Shown here one piece after another: positions 21,674 to 30,867 of a DNA stretch of 64,000 bases. Below the pieces are notes generated by a model. That model searched no databases. It was given only the letters and a program-made list of their open reading frames with translations, and was not told where the DNA came from. Numbering within the stretch: position 1 is the first letter of the stretch; every line of letters begins with the position of its first letter. The position numbers and the translations under genes are program-made. The DNA comes from Collimonas arenae (GTDB taxonomy: Bacteria; Pseudomonadota; Gammaproteobacteria; Burkholderiales; Burkholderiaceae_D), in contig NZ_CP013233.1 in assembly GCF_001584165.1 (NCBI RefSeq), positions 2,116,620 through 2,180,619 of the forward strand, written 5' to 3'.

Positions 21674-23104
21674 ATGACAACCCCTCAATCGGCACCTGCA
21701 ATCGACGGTGCCAACGCAGTTGTTAAGACAGCAATTCCGGCGGCAGGCTGGACCATTGCTGCCAGCAGCTTTGCCTTCATTATCGTCCAGCTCGACATCA
21801 CCATCGTCAACGTCGCCTTGCCAAAAATCGGCAGCGATCTGCATGCGCCGGTCGCGGCGTTGCAATGGGTGGTTGATGCTTACACCTTGGGTTTTGCTGT
21901 ATTCCTGTTGTCGGCCGGCGCGTTGGGCGACAAGTTCGGTTCCAAGAAACTGTTTCTGGCCGGCTTCCTGCTTTTTGCATTGACCTCGATGGCTTGCGGA
22001 CTGGCGCCGAATGTCGGTTTCCTGAATGCCGCCCGCGCCTTGCAGGGTATTGGCGCGGCATTGCTGGTGCCGAGTTCGCTGGCGATTCTGAATCGCGCCT
22101 GTGCGCACGACAAGAAATTGTTGGCTAAGGCGATCGGCCTATGGACAGCCGCCGGTGGCGTGTCGATTGCCGCCGGTCCGGTGCTCGGTGGCTTGCTGTT
22201 GGCGACAGGCGGCTGGCGTAGCATCTTCTGGGTCAATATTCCGATTTGCGTGCTGGGATTTTTACTGACCTTGCGTGTGGTGCCGACGATTGCCGCCAAA
22301 CAGCATACGGCCTCGTTCGATTGGCTCGGCCAGATACTCGCGATCCTGGCGCTGACGGGCCTGGTCGGCGCCGTCATTGAATTACATCCGCTTGGATTGC
22401 TGCATCCGCTGGTGCTCGCAGGTTTCGCTGTGGCGCTAATTGCGGGTGCGGCCTTTATCCTGGTTGAGAAAAAAGCTGCACATCCGATGTTGCCGCTGCA
22501 ATTTTTTCGGCAGACCAGTTTTTCGGCAGCGGTGTTATTTGGTGTGCTGGTCAATTTTTCCTACTATGGCGTGATCTTTGTCATCAGTTTTTATCTGCAG
22601 AAGTTGCTGGGCTACAGCTCGCTGCAAGCCGGCCTGGCATTCCTGCCGCTGACGGCGACCTTCATTTTTTCCAATCTGGTCAGCGGCTGGCTGATCGGCC
22701 ACGCCGGTATTCGCCTGCCAATGATGCTGGGTGGTGCAATCGGCGCCCTTGGCTACGGTTTGCTGGGCAGCATCGGCGTCGCCGAGCACGCCAGTTTCCT
22801 GCAGATGCTGCCGGGTTTCGTGCTGATTCCGGCAGGCATGGGCCTGGCAGTGCCGGCGATGACGACATCGATATTGTCCAGCGTCGAGAAGAACCGGGCG
22901 GGCACGGCATCGGCTGTGCTCAATACGGCGCGGCAGGTTGGTGGAGCGGTGGGAGTGGCGGTATTCGGTGCGCTGGTCAGCGACAGCTTTGGCGGCAACA
23001 TGACCGATGGCGTCAAGATTGCGATGCTGACTGCGACGATACTGCTATTGATTGCTGCGGGATTGGGATATCTGGTGCGGCCACCGGCTCAAGTACGGCA
23101 GTAG
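21674..23104 (+). CDS. MFS exporter, EmrB/QacA (DHA2) type
   Basis: Proton-coupled drug efflux transporter of 476 aa with about 14 hydrophobic segments. It has the DHA2 signatures LDITIVNVALPKIG in the first helix, LGDKFGSKKLFLAG for motif A, and ARALQGIGAALLVPSSLAI for the helix-4 region. GGAG lies about 9 bp before the ATG at 21674; an upstream GTG (21623) would add 17 residues without a better Shine-Dalgarno. It is divergent from the ArsR-type regulator, which is therefore the likely repressor. The gene is intact. A convergent terminator follows. Confidence 0.9.
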   Translation: MTTPQSAPAIDGANAVVKTAIPAAGWTIAASSFAFIIVQLDITIVNVALPKIGSDLHAPVAALQWVVDAYTLGFAVFLLSAGALGDKFGSKKLFLAGFLLFALTSMACGLAPNVGFLNAARALQGIGAALLVPSSLAILNRACAHDKKLLAKAIGLWTAAGGVSIAAGPVLGGLLLATGGWRSIFWVNIPICVLGFLLTLRVVPTIAAKQHTASFDWLGQILAILALTGLVGAVIELHPLGLLHPLVLAGFAVALIAGAAFILVEKKAAHPMLPLQFFRQTSFSAAVLFGVLVNFSYYGVIFVISFYLQKLLGYSSLQAGLAFLPLTATFIFSNLVSGWLIGHAGIRLPMMLGGAIGALGYGLLGSIGVAEHASFLQMLPGFVLIPAGMGLAVPAMTTSILSSVEKNRAGTASAVLNTARQVGGAVGVAVFGALVSDSFGGNMTDGVKIAMLTATILLLIAAGLGYLVRPPAQVRQ

Positions 23105-23132
23105 ATCGCAGGGGATGGAGAAAACGTCAAGG

Positions 23133-23164
23133 CCGGCTCGCCGATGCGGAATGCGGCGAGCCGG
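23133..23164. terminator. Bidirectional terminator between MFS and small secreted gene
   Basis: CCGGCTCGCCG / CGGCGAGCCGG forms a perfect 11-bp stem with a 10-nt loop between two convergent genes. A T-rich tract at 23183-23192 lies on the right side. Confidence 0.75.
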
Positions 23165-23179
23165 TCTTGCTGCATCAAA

Positions 23180-23389
23180 TTACTTTTTTTCTTCGACGTG
23201 GTGGTGTTTCTTTGCCTTTTCATGATGACGATCATGCTTCTTATGCTCGACAGTCCTGCCTTCATAGCTTTGTGGCGTGCGATCGTTGCGGGCGTCGGGA
23301 TGTCCTGCCAGCGGATTATCCATATTCTGGGCTTGGGCGAATGGTGTGAATGCGAGGAGAACAGCGGCAATGCCTAATAGCTTTTTCAT
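23180..23389 (-). CDS. Small secreted His/Lys-rich protein, unknown function
   Basis: A 69-aa protein with a clear Sec signal (MKKLLGIAAVLLAFTPFAQA). The mature part is only about 50 residues, very polar and basic, ending in a His/Lys-rich stretch (VEHKKHDRHHEKAKKHHHVEEKK broken by few other residues). I start it at ATG 23389 because AAGGA then sits six bases upstream; the ATG at 23395 directly abuts that site. I do not recognise a family. The histidines suggest periplasmic metal binding, which would suit the His-tailed exporter 2.3 kb away, but that link is speculative. Confidence 0.6.
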   Translation of the reverse strand: MKKLLGIAAVLLAFTPFAQAQNMDNPLAGHPDARNDRTPQSYEGRTVEHKKHDRHHEKAKKHHHVEEKK

Positions 23390-23547
23390 ATTCATTCCTT
23401 CCGGTGATTGGGTTTCACTATCCGCAGTTGCAGCGGCCTAAGCTATAAACGTCGCGACAGATATTCCGTTGACAAATACAATTGCGACAACGCAATCATG
23501 CCTTAAACACGCAGCCAGCGGACATAAAACCTTTCAAGGAGTCACGA

Positions 23548-24150
23548 TTGAAAAAACGCCAATTCCTGTCGACCGCAGCAACCTCGATCTTCGCAGCCTT
23601 GGGCACGTCAGCCTATGCCGCGCCAGTCAAATCGACTACCCATTCAAGCGGCGCCGTCGTACTAACGATTGCCGGTGCAATTGAACGTAGTAATCGCGGC
23701 CCGACCGATCCCGTGATCGACCAGATGATGCACAAGCAGAATGTGCAGTTCGAGCGCGCGTTTACCTTTGACCTGGCAGCGCTGGAGAAACTGCCGCAGG
23801 TCACCATCAGTCCGACCCTGGAATACGACAGCAAGCCGCATCAGTTGCGCGGACCACGTCTGGCTGAGGTGCTCGATATGCTGGGTGCGAACAAGGCTGC
23901 GGAAACGCAGATCGTGTTCCACTCGGTCGATGGCTACATGCCGCAATTGTCCTTTTCCCAGCTACGGCAATACGGTTACATCCTGGCTACCCACATCGAC
24001 GGCAAACCGCTGGCCATCGGCGGTTTCGGTCCGATCTTCGCCATTTACGACGCCGACCGCATTGCGGAACAAGCGCAAAAGCCGCTCAACCAGCGTTTTG
24101 CGCTGTGTCCATGGGGCTTGTATTGCATTGAAGTGGTTGCCAAGAAGTGA
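23548..24150 (+). CDS. Exported molybdopterin-oxidoreductase-domain-like protein, TTG start
   Basis: A 200-aa exported protein. The start is set by AAGGAG at 23536-23541, six bases before TTG 23548, which gives KKRQFLSTAATSIFAALGTSAYA, a Sec signal. The upstream ATG at 23482 has no such site and would bury the signal. The mature part resembles small periplasmic relatives of the sulfite-oxidase-like molybdopterin fold (FDLAALEKLPQVTI, LRGPRLAEVLDMLG, DGYMPQLSFSQLR, GGFGPIFAIYDADRI). It is shorter than YedY/MsrP and I see no conserved cofactor Cys at the usual place, so it may not bind the cofactor. It is convergent with dinB, 18 bp apart. Confidence 0.7.
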   Translation: MKKRQFLSTAATSIFAALGTSAYAAPVKSTTHSSGAVVLTIAGAIERSNRGPTDPVIDQMMHKQNVQFERAFTFDLAALEKLPQVTISPTLEYDSKPHQLRGPRLAEVLDMLGANKAAETQIVFHSVDGYMPQLSFSQLRQYGYILATHIDGKPLAIGGFGPIFAIYDADRIAEQAQKPLNQRFALCPWGLYCIEVVAKK

Positions 24151-24168
24151 GGGCGGGCGCAGCCTGGT

Positions 24169-25326
24169 TTATCGTTCGCTGAATAGTTCGCCTTGCATCA
24201 CGGACGGGTTATTGGCGACATCCTCTTTCCGCGACAGTGCGCTGGCGCGTACTCCTAGCAATCTCAGGCGCCGGTCCAGCGTGATGCGGCGCAGGCACTC
24301 GCCCGCTGCTTGGCGGATGGCGGCAGCATCGTCGGTTGCTTCGGGCAAGGTCAGGTCGCGCGTGGCGATGCGAAAATCGGCAAAACGCAGCTTGATGCCG
24401 ATAGTCCGTGCGACATAGCCTTTTCGCTGCAGATCGCCGGCCAGGCGCACGCACAAGTCCGTGAAAATCGGCGTCAAGACGCCGCGGTCCAGCTTGGCGT
24501 GCAGATCGCGTTCAAAGGTGGTTTCGCGGCTGATCGATTTGGTTTCGGAGCTGGTGACAACCGGCCGTTCATCGAGGCCGTGCGAGGCGCGCATCAGCCA
24601 CTCGCTGTAGGTGCGGCCGAAATTGTCCTGCAACAGCGCCGGATCGGCAGCCGCCACGTCGCCGATAGTCTGGATGCCCAGCGCCGCCAGTTTTTCCGCA
24701 GCCTTGGGCCCGATGCCGTTGACCTTGCTGGCGCGTAGCGGCCAGATGCGCGGCGCAACGTCGGCCTCCGTGATCACAGTCAGGCCGTTTGGCTTTTCCA
24801 GTTCTGAGCAAATCTTGGCCAGCAACTTGTTGGGCGCGATGCCGATGGAGCAGGACAAGCCGGTGGCGTTACGCACAGCGTCCTTGATACGCTGCGCCAG
24901 CACGCGTACATCGTCGTTGAATTCGGTCAGGTCGATATAGATTTCATCGATGCCGCGATCCTCGATCAACGGCGCAATGCTGGCTACGGCAGCCTTGAAC
25001 AGCCGCGAATAGTGGCGATAGGATTCGAAATCGGTCGGCAGCAGCACGGCATCGGGCGCCAGTTTGGCGGCTTTCATCATGCCCATCGCGGAAAACACGC
25101 CCAATGCCCGTGCTTCATAAGTGGAGGTGGTGACGACGCCGCGGCCGACATAATCGCGCAGCTTGGCGTAGCGCCGCTGCCCATCTTCGCCGACTTCCGG
25201 GGTGTGCCTGGAGCCGCCTCCTATGACTACGGCCTGGCCGCGCAAGTCTGGGTAGCGCAGCAGCTCGACCGAGGCGTAGAAAGCGTCCATATCCAGATGT
25301 GCGATACGACGGATGTGCGAAACCAT
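24169..25326 (-). CDS. dinB: DNA polymerase IV (Y-family translesion polymerase)
   Basis: Error-prone translesion DNA polymerase, 385 aa from the ATG at 25326 (MVSHIRRIAHLDMDAFYASVE). The palm carries the metal-binding DMDAFYASVE and the IDEIYIDLTE motif with the catalytic acidic pair. The little-finger domain follows (GVRASALSRKEDV). Reading from the upstream ATG at 25428 would add 34 residues that do not belong to the family. A LexA box lies 47-62 bp upstream of the start, so SOS control is expected. It lies downstream of the cardiolipin synthase gene on the same strand. Confidence 0.95.
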   Translation of the reverse strand: MVSHIRRIAHLDMDAFYASVELLRYPDLRGQAVVIGGGSRHTPEVGEDGQRRYAKLRDYVGRGVVTTSTYEARALGVFSAMGMMKAAKLAPDAVLLPTDFESYRHYSRLFKAAVASIAPLIEDRGIDEIYIDLTEFNDDVRVLAQRIKDAVRNATGLSCSIGIAPNKLLAKICSELEKPNGLTVITEADVAPRIWPLRASKVNGIGPKAAEKLAALGIQTIGDVAAADPALLQDNFGRTYSEWLMRASHGLDERPVVTSSETKSISRETTFERDLHAKLDRGVLTPIFTDLCVRLAGDLQRKGYVARTIGIKLRFADFRIATRDLTLPEATDDAAAIRQAAGECLRRITLDRRLRLLGVRASALSRKEDVANNPSVMQGELFSER

Positions 25327-25372
25327 GAAGTCAATGATGTAAGAGATTCGATACGGCGACAGCATAACATCA

Positions 25373-25388
25373 CTGTATAAAAACACAG
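25373..25388 (-). promoter_or_regulatory. LexA (SOS) box upstream of dinB
   Basis: CTGTATAAAAACACAG matches the gamma/betaproteobacterial LexA consensus CTGT-N8-ACAG in all fixed positions. It sits 47-62 bp before the dinB ATG, the expected place for repression of the dinB promoter. Confidence 0.88.
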
Positions 25389-25462
25389 TAATAAAAAATG
25401 CACTCGCCATTGCATTTTTACATGGCAATAAAGCAAATCTTTAGTCGCTGCCGTGCCGCTAT

Positions 25463-26888
25463 TTATAGCACCGGACTCATCAGCCTGGCGACATGTATCG
25501 CCACACGGTACAAATAATGGAATTGGCGTATTCGCCGCTATCGATTTCATGGGCTTGCTCAAAATCGGCCAGTAGCATCGCCTCGACCTCGGCGGCGAAG
25601 GCAGGATCAATGTTCAACGAACTGATTTCAAAGTTGAGACGCAGCGAACGGTTATCGAGGTTCATGCTGCCGACAGCAGTGGTGTCGTCGTCGATCAGCA
25701 TCACTTTTTGGTGGGTGAAGCCGGGCAGATAACGGAACACGCGGATGCCGGCGCGCACCGATTCGTGGGCATACAGTGTCGAGGCCATGTAGACCGTGCG
25801 GTGATCGGGGCGCGACGGAATCAGGATGCGCACATCAACGCCGCGAAATACCGCCAGCTGCAAGGCCGCCATCACTGCCGAATCGGGAACCAGGTAAGGC
25901 GACGTCAGCCACAGGCGCCGCTGGGCGGCGTGTATTGCTTCAACGAAAAACAGCGAGCAGGTCTCCTGAGCATCGGCCGGCCCAGTGGCGGCGATCAGGC
26001 TGGTTGCATTTCCGCCTTTATTACTGGCGTGCGGCGACAGCAAGCTGAGCAGGTCGCCGGTGATCCAGTGCCAGTTTTCATCAAAAGCCAGTTGCAGATC
26101 GGCCACTGCCGGCCCTTGCAATTCCATATGGGTATCGCGCCAAGGCGCCAGCGGCGGTTTGCGTCCCAGATATTCGTCGCCCACATTCAAGCCGCCGACA
26201 AAGCCGCGCCAACCGTCCACCACGACGATCTTGCGGTGATTGCGAAAGTTCAGCTGGAAGCGGTTGCGCCAGCGCCGTGTCGCAAACGGATGCACCTGCA
26301 CGCCGCCCGCACGCAGGATATCGCTGTAGCTGTTCGGCAGATCATGGCTGCCGACCCGTCGTAGAGCACGTAGACGCGTACGCCAGCGGCGGCGCGCTCC
26401 AGTAACGCCGATTGCAGACGCCGACCAAGTTCGTCATCGTGAATGATGAAGAATTGCACCAATACGTAATGTTCAGCACTGGCGATGGCTGCGAAGATCG
26501 CGTCGAAGGCGGCCGCGCCGTTCACCAATAGGCGCAGGTGGTGGCCGCTGAGAAAGGGAACGCCCAGCATGGCGCTGATGGCTTTGAAACGCTGTGCGCC
26601 GGGATCGGCAGGATGGCGCGCAGCCAGCGCCAGTTGCTCAGGATCGTCCAGCTTGCGCAGGCGCGCCAGGCGCGAATGGTGCATCTCGACGTACCCGGAA
26701 AAGCGTTTGCTGCCGAGGAACAGGTAAGGCAGCAGCGTGAAATAGGGCAGTAGCACTAGCCCGAATACCCAAGCCACGGCGCCTTGCGGGGTGCGCGTAT
26801 GCATCAGTGCATGCGCGGCGGCAAAGACGCCGGCGATGTGCAGCAGCAGGACGACAGTGGAAATCAGGGCAAACGGCAAATGCAGCAT
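25463..26888 (-). CDS. Cardiolipin synthase (phospholipase D family), two frameshifts as read
   Basis: Membrane phospholipid synthase that joins phosphatidylglycerol units into cardiolipin; 475 aa after repair. Two N-terminal membrane helices (residues about 5-60) precede two phospholipase-D HKD motifs, [17 protein letters not shown] and [19 protein letters not shown]. The first break is near 26354 (GGG for GGGG on the coding strand; restored [15 protein letters not shown]). A second, easily missed break lies at 25519-25520: with one base restored the end becomes [21 protein letters not shown], the normal family C-terminus, stopping at 25463. Without repair it ends early, at 25480, in unrelated residues. 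Confidence 0.88.
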
Positions 26889-27009
26889 TCAGGCGGCTCC
26901 GGGTTGCGTGGAAACGTGCATGTTAGCCAATAAATCGACTCGCGGGTGAAGGGCGTCGCGATGGATTGTCCTGCTGCCGCATGCGCCGGTCATGCACGCT
27001 TGCGGGAGA

Positions 27010-27641
27010 TTATTTCCTTGCCTGCAGCGCGATTTTTACGGCCAGACCAGCGAGCACGGTACCCATCAGCCAGCGCTGCACCAGCAACCAGCTCGGCCGG
27101 CTTGCCAGCATCCCGGCAATCGAGCCTGCGGCCAGCGTGACCATGGAATTGACGGCAACGCTGATGCCGATCTGGATCGCGCCCAATACCACCGATTGCA
27201 CCAGGACGCTGGCGCCGTTCGGATCGATGAACTGCGGCAGCAGCGCAAGGTAGAGCAACGCCACCTTGGGATTAAGCAGGTTGGTGAACAGGCCCATCAA
27301 GAACAGCTTGCGATTGCTGTCGGCGGGCAGGTCGCGCACCGCAAACGGCGAGCGGCCTCCGGGTTTTACCGCCTGCCAGGCCAGATACAGCAGGTAGGCG
27401 GCGCCGCCGAAACGCAGCAGATCGTAGGCGAACGGCACGGCAAACAACAGGGCGGTGATACCCAAGGCCGCGCACAGCATATAGAAAAGAAATCCGGTAG
27501 CGACGCCGGCCAGTGACACAAATCCGGCTTTCGGGCCTTGGTAGATCGAACGTGAAATCAAGTAAATCATGTTGGGCCAGGCGTGAGCACCATGCCCAGC
27601 GCGACCAGTGCAAATCCCAGCAGTAAATTGACATTCGGCAT
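27010..27641 (-). CDS. LysE/RhtB-family amino-acid exporter, one frameshift as read
   Basis: Small inner-membrane exporter of 210 aa after repair. The restored N-terminus MPNVNLLLGFALVALGMVLTPGPNM contains the family hallmark TPGPNM. The break falls exactly inside it, at 27573-27576 (GGG for GGGG on the plus strand). Further signatures are FNLLNPK-like TNLLNPKVALLYLALLPQF and six hydrophobic segments. The substrate cannot be read from sequence; homoserine, threonine and other amino acids are typical. An uncorrected reading would start the gene upstream in non-coding sequence. Confidence 0.88.
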
Positions 27642-27870
27642 AGTAGGCTCCAGGTAAGTGACAGGTCGGTTGAATTGGATCGATGGTGATATTTTGAGGT
27701 AAAAACCGTTGACGTAGATAACTATTTATCGATTTTTGTCGGATTGACCGGGAATGGATATTGAATTGAGTTTTTGGCGCAGAATGCAGAATGTTTGAAT
27801 CAATTTTCACATCCTGTTGTCACACGGGTAGCCAAAATGGCTGTCGCTCGTTATATAAAGGAAGCTATAG

Positions 27871-28731
27871 ATGAAGCTGTTACGTGTCGGCCCCAAGGGC
27901 CAGGAAATACCGGCGATTCTTGACGCCGCAGGCAAGGTGCGTGATCTGTCTGGCGTCGTCAATGACATCACCCCGCAGCATTTGGCTCCCGCCGGCCTGG
28001 CCCGGCTGCGTGAGATCGATCCAACCAGCTTGCCTGAGATTGCCACTCCCGGCCGCATCGGCACACCGTTTACCGGTGTGGGCAAATTCATGTGCGTCGG
28101 GCTGAACTATAGCGACCATGCCGCCGAATCCGGCCTGCCGGTGCCGTCGGAACCGATATTGTTCAACAAGTGGAATAGCTGCTTGGGCGGGCCTAATGAC
28201 CCGATCGTGATGCCGAAGAACTCGGTCAAGACCGATTGGGAAGTTGAGCTGGGGGTGGTCATCGGCAGCAAAGCGCGCTATGTCGAGCTCGACCAGGCAT
28301 TGCGGCATGTCGCCGGCTATTGCGTGATCAACGATGTTTCTGAGCGCGAGTATCAAATCGAGCGCAGCGGCACCTGGGACAAGGGCAAAGGCTGCGACAC
28401 CTTCGGTCCGGTCGGTCCATGGCTGGTCACCGCCGATGAAGTCGCCGATCCGCAGAATCTGTCGTTGTGGCTGGAAGTGAACGGCAAGCGTTTCCAGAAC
28501 GGTAACACCAAGACCATGATTTTCGATGTCGCGTTCCTGGTGCATTACATTAGCCAGTTCGCCACGCTGTATCCTGGCGATATCATTTCCACCGGCACGC
28601 CGCCAGGAGTCGGCATGGGGCAGAACCCGCAGGTCTTCCTCAAGCACGGCGATGTGGTGCGGCTCGGCATCGATGGCTTGGGCGAGCAGCAACAAACAGT
28701 GCATGCATGGAATGCAGAGTTGCTTGATTAA
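27871..28731 (+). CDS. Fumarylacetoacetate hydrolase-family protein
   Basis: Cytosolic enzyme of 286 aa in the FAH superfamily, which cleaves or isomerises beta-diketo or related acids with a divalent metal. The domain covers residues about 70-283. The metal ligands are visible in DWEVELGVVIG (two Glu), and the late motif is STGTPPGVGMG. AAGGAAG precedes the ATG. Annotations in this subgroup range from ureidoglycolate lyase to 2-hydroxyhepta-2,4-diene-1,7-dioate isomerase; no neighbouring catabolic genes settle the substrate. It is divergent from the LysE-type gene. Confidence 0.85.
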   Translation: MKLLRVGPKGQEIPAILDAAGKVRDLSGVVNDITPQHLAPAGLARLREIDPTSLPEIATPGRIGTPFTGVGKFMCVGLNYSDHAAESGLPVPSEPILFNKWNSCLGGPNDPIVMPKNSVKTDWEVELGVVIGSKARYVELDQALRHVAGYCVINDVSEREYQIERSGTWDKGKGCDTFGPVGPWLVTADEVADPQNLSLWLEVNGKRFQNGNTKTMIFDVAFLVHYISQFATLYPGDIISTGTPPGVGMGQNPQVFLKHGDVVRLGIDGLGEQQQTVHAWNAELLD

Positions 28732-29046
28732 ATGTGTGATTAACCGCTTGATTACATAACGTGATTCGGCGTCTGCATGATCGGTTTGCAGGCACCGTTG
28801 CGGGCAATTGCCGGAGGCCGACGCAAGCGCGGCCTGAACTTTCAATCGCTGCCTGTCTCAGGCAGAAAATCGCTATCGATAAAACTGTTTGGCGATGTTG
28901 ATTTGTGCTGCTACAGCACAAGTGTTGTTCTGATTCATTGGATTGTGTGCGCTGTTGGAATAAATAATAATGAATTGCAACACGGCATCATGACGCCGCG
29001 CAATGCGGTTTCACTCCGACGATGTCCAACAGACAAGGCGATTGCG
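28732..29046. other. 315-bp intergenic stretch, nothing assigned
   Basis: Between the FAH gene and the DUF2917-type gene I see only AT-rich sequence. A plus-strand reading frame stays open from 28777 but has no Shine-Dalgarno and no recognisable protein. It is probably the leader or promoter region of the small downstream gene. Confidence 0.4.
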
Positions 29047-29316
29047 ATGAAATCCGAAAACATTCACCAACTGCAGACCAGGCAGCAAGCGTTCGGTCCG
29101 ATTTATCTTGCCGAAGACCAGACCATCTCGATCCAGAGATCCCTGAAGGAAGGAGAGCGAATCAAATGCCTGAGTGGCCTGTTGTGGATCACCGCTGAAA
29201 ACTTCAAGGGCGATATCTTCTTGAACGAAAACAAGGACATTGAAATGCACGGCGCCAAACACATTGTGATTACGGCGCTGAAGTCCTCGAGTTTTACTTA
29301 CGAACAGTCGCATTAG
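29047..29316 (+). CDS. DUF2917-like small protein
   Basis: An 89-aa cytosolic protein starting at ATG 29047 (MKSENIHQLQTRQQ), with AAGG about 9 bases upstream. The core IKCLSGLLWITAENFKGDIFLNENKDIEMHG resembles the cupin-like beta repeat of DUF2917 (LWVT...D..L..G). That family is small, of unknown function and common in Burkholderiales. An upstream in-frame start at 28777 would extend it into intergenic sequence and is less likely. The family assignment is from memory of the pattern. Confidence 0.6.
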   Translation: MKSENIHQLQTRQQAFGPIYLAEDQTISIQRSLKEGERIKCLSGLLWITAENFKGDIFLNENKDIEMHGAKHIVITALKSSSFTYEQSH

Positions 29317-29427
29317 GATTTCAATCGCCGCCCGGTATAGACCAGGGCAAGGCAGTGCCCGACCATCGCGTACAGGGCAAATAGCGTAAGATTTGGCCAT
29401 TGTTCACCAAGACCGTGGAGTGTGCCA

Positions 29428-30786
29428 ATGTCTTTCGATGTCGATCTGTTTGTAATTGGGGCCGGCTCCGGCGGCGTGCGCGCCGCGCGCTTTTCGGCTG
29501 GGTTCGGCGCCCGTGTGGCGGTGGCGGAAAGCCGCTATCTGGGCGGCACCTGCGTCAACGTTGGCTGCGTGCCGAAGAAATTCCTGGTCTATGGCGCCCA
29601 CTACAGCGAGGATTACGCTGTCGCGTCGAGCTTTGGCTGGACCAGCGGCAAGCCGCAGTTCGACTGGCCGACGCTGATCGCCAACAAGAATCGCGAAATC
29701 CATCGCCTTAACAATGTCTATCGCGGCCTGCTGGAAAACAGCGGCGTCGCGCTGTACGAAGGGCATGCCAGATTGCTCGATCCGCACACGGTCGAGATCA
29801 ACGGACAGCGCATCAGCGCCGCCAACATCCTGATCGCTACCGGCGGCTGGCCACAGGTGCCGGATATTCCGGGCCGCGAATATGCGACCACGTCCAACGA
29901 AGCTTTCTTCCTGAAGGAAATGCCGCGCCGTGTGCTGGTGATCGGCGGCGGCTATATTGCGGTTGAATTTGCTTCGATCTTCCATGGCCTTGGCGCCCGG
30001 ACCAGCCTGCTGTATCGTGGTGATCTGTTCCTGCGGGGCTTCGATCAGGGCGTGCGCGAGCACCTGAAGGATGAATTCACCAAGAAGGGCGTCGACCTGC
30101 AATTCAAGGCCGATATCGCCCGTATCGACAAGCGCTTAGACGGCAGTCTGACCGCGACCTTGCAGGATGGCCGCGTGTTAGAGACCGATTGTGTGTTCTA
30201 TGCTACTGGCCGGCGGCCGATGCTGGATGATCTCGGCCTGGAAAATGTCAATGTGGCGCTGACCGACAAAGGTTTTGTCAAGGTCGACCAGGAGTATCGC
30301 AGCTCGGAGCCATCAATCCTGGCGCTGGGCGACGTCATCGGCCGCGTGCAGTTGACGCCGGTGGCGCTGGCGGAAGGCATGGCAGTGGCGCGGCGCTTGT
30401 TTCGGCCTGACGAATATCATTCGGTCGATTATCAACTGATTCCGACTGCGGTATTCAGCTTGCCGAATATCGGCACGGTTGGTTTGAGCGAAGAGCAGGC
30501 GCGCAGCGCCGGCCATCAGTTGAAAATATTTGAAACCCGTTTCCGGCCGATGAAGCTGAGCCTGGGCGATTTCCACGAAAAGACCTTCATGAAGCTGGTG
30601 GTTGATGCTGTCAGCGACAAGGTGCTGGGTTGCCACATGGTGGGGCCGGACGCCGGCGAGATTATCCAGGGCATCGCCGTGGCCCTGCGTGCGGGCGCCA
30701 CCAAGCGCGTGTTCGACGAGACCATCGGTATCCACCCAACGTCGGCAGAAGAATTCGTCACGCTGAGAACGCCGCTGCCGGCCTGA
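29428..30786 (+). CDS. gor: Glutathione-disulfide reductase
   Basis: FAD/NADPH enzyme that reduces glutathione disulfide; 452 aa. FAD motif [11 protein letters not shown], redox-active [13 protein letters not shown] (the CxxxxC pair), NADPH-binding [34 protein letters not shown] for the FAD ribityl contact, and the C-terminal catalytic [10 protein letters not shown]. The C-terminal His-Pro-Thr-Ser-Ala-Glu-Glu is typical of glutathione reductase rather than mercuric reductase. GGAG precedes the ATG at 29428; a GTG two codons earlier is possible. The gene is intact. Confidence 0.93.
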   Translation: MSFDVDLFVIGAGSGGVRAARFSAGFGARVAVAESRYLGGTCVNVGCVPKKFLVYGAHYSEDYAVASSFGWTSGKPQFDWPTLIANKNREIHRLNNVYRGLLENSGVALYEGHARLLDPHTVEINGQRISAANILIATGGWPQVPDIPGREYATTSNEAFFLKEMPRRVLVIGGGYIAVEFASIFHGLGARTSLLYRGDLFLRGFDQGVREHLKDEFTKKGVDLQFKADIARIDKRLDGSLTATLQDGRVLETDCVFYATGRRPMLDDLGLENVNVALTDKGFVKVDQEYRSSEPSILALGDVIGRVQLTPVALAEGMAVARRLFRPDEYHSVDYQLIPTAVFSLPNIGTVGLSEEQARSAGHQLKIFETRFRPMKLSLGDFHEKTFMKLVVDAVSDKVLGCHMVGPDAGEIIQGIAVALRAGATKRVFDETIGIHPTSAEEFVTLRTPLPA

Positions 30787-30867
30787 CGACGAGTCCGGCA
30801 TGTCGACAATGGCTTTTGCCTGGGCCACAATGCCTTCCGTAGAAATCAAACATCATGCACAGCATCT

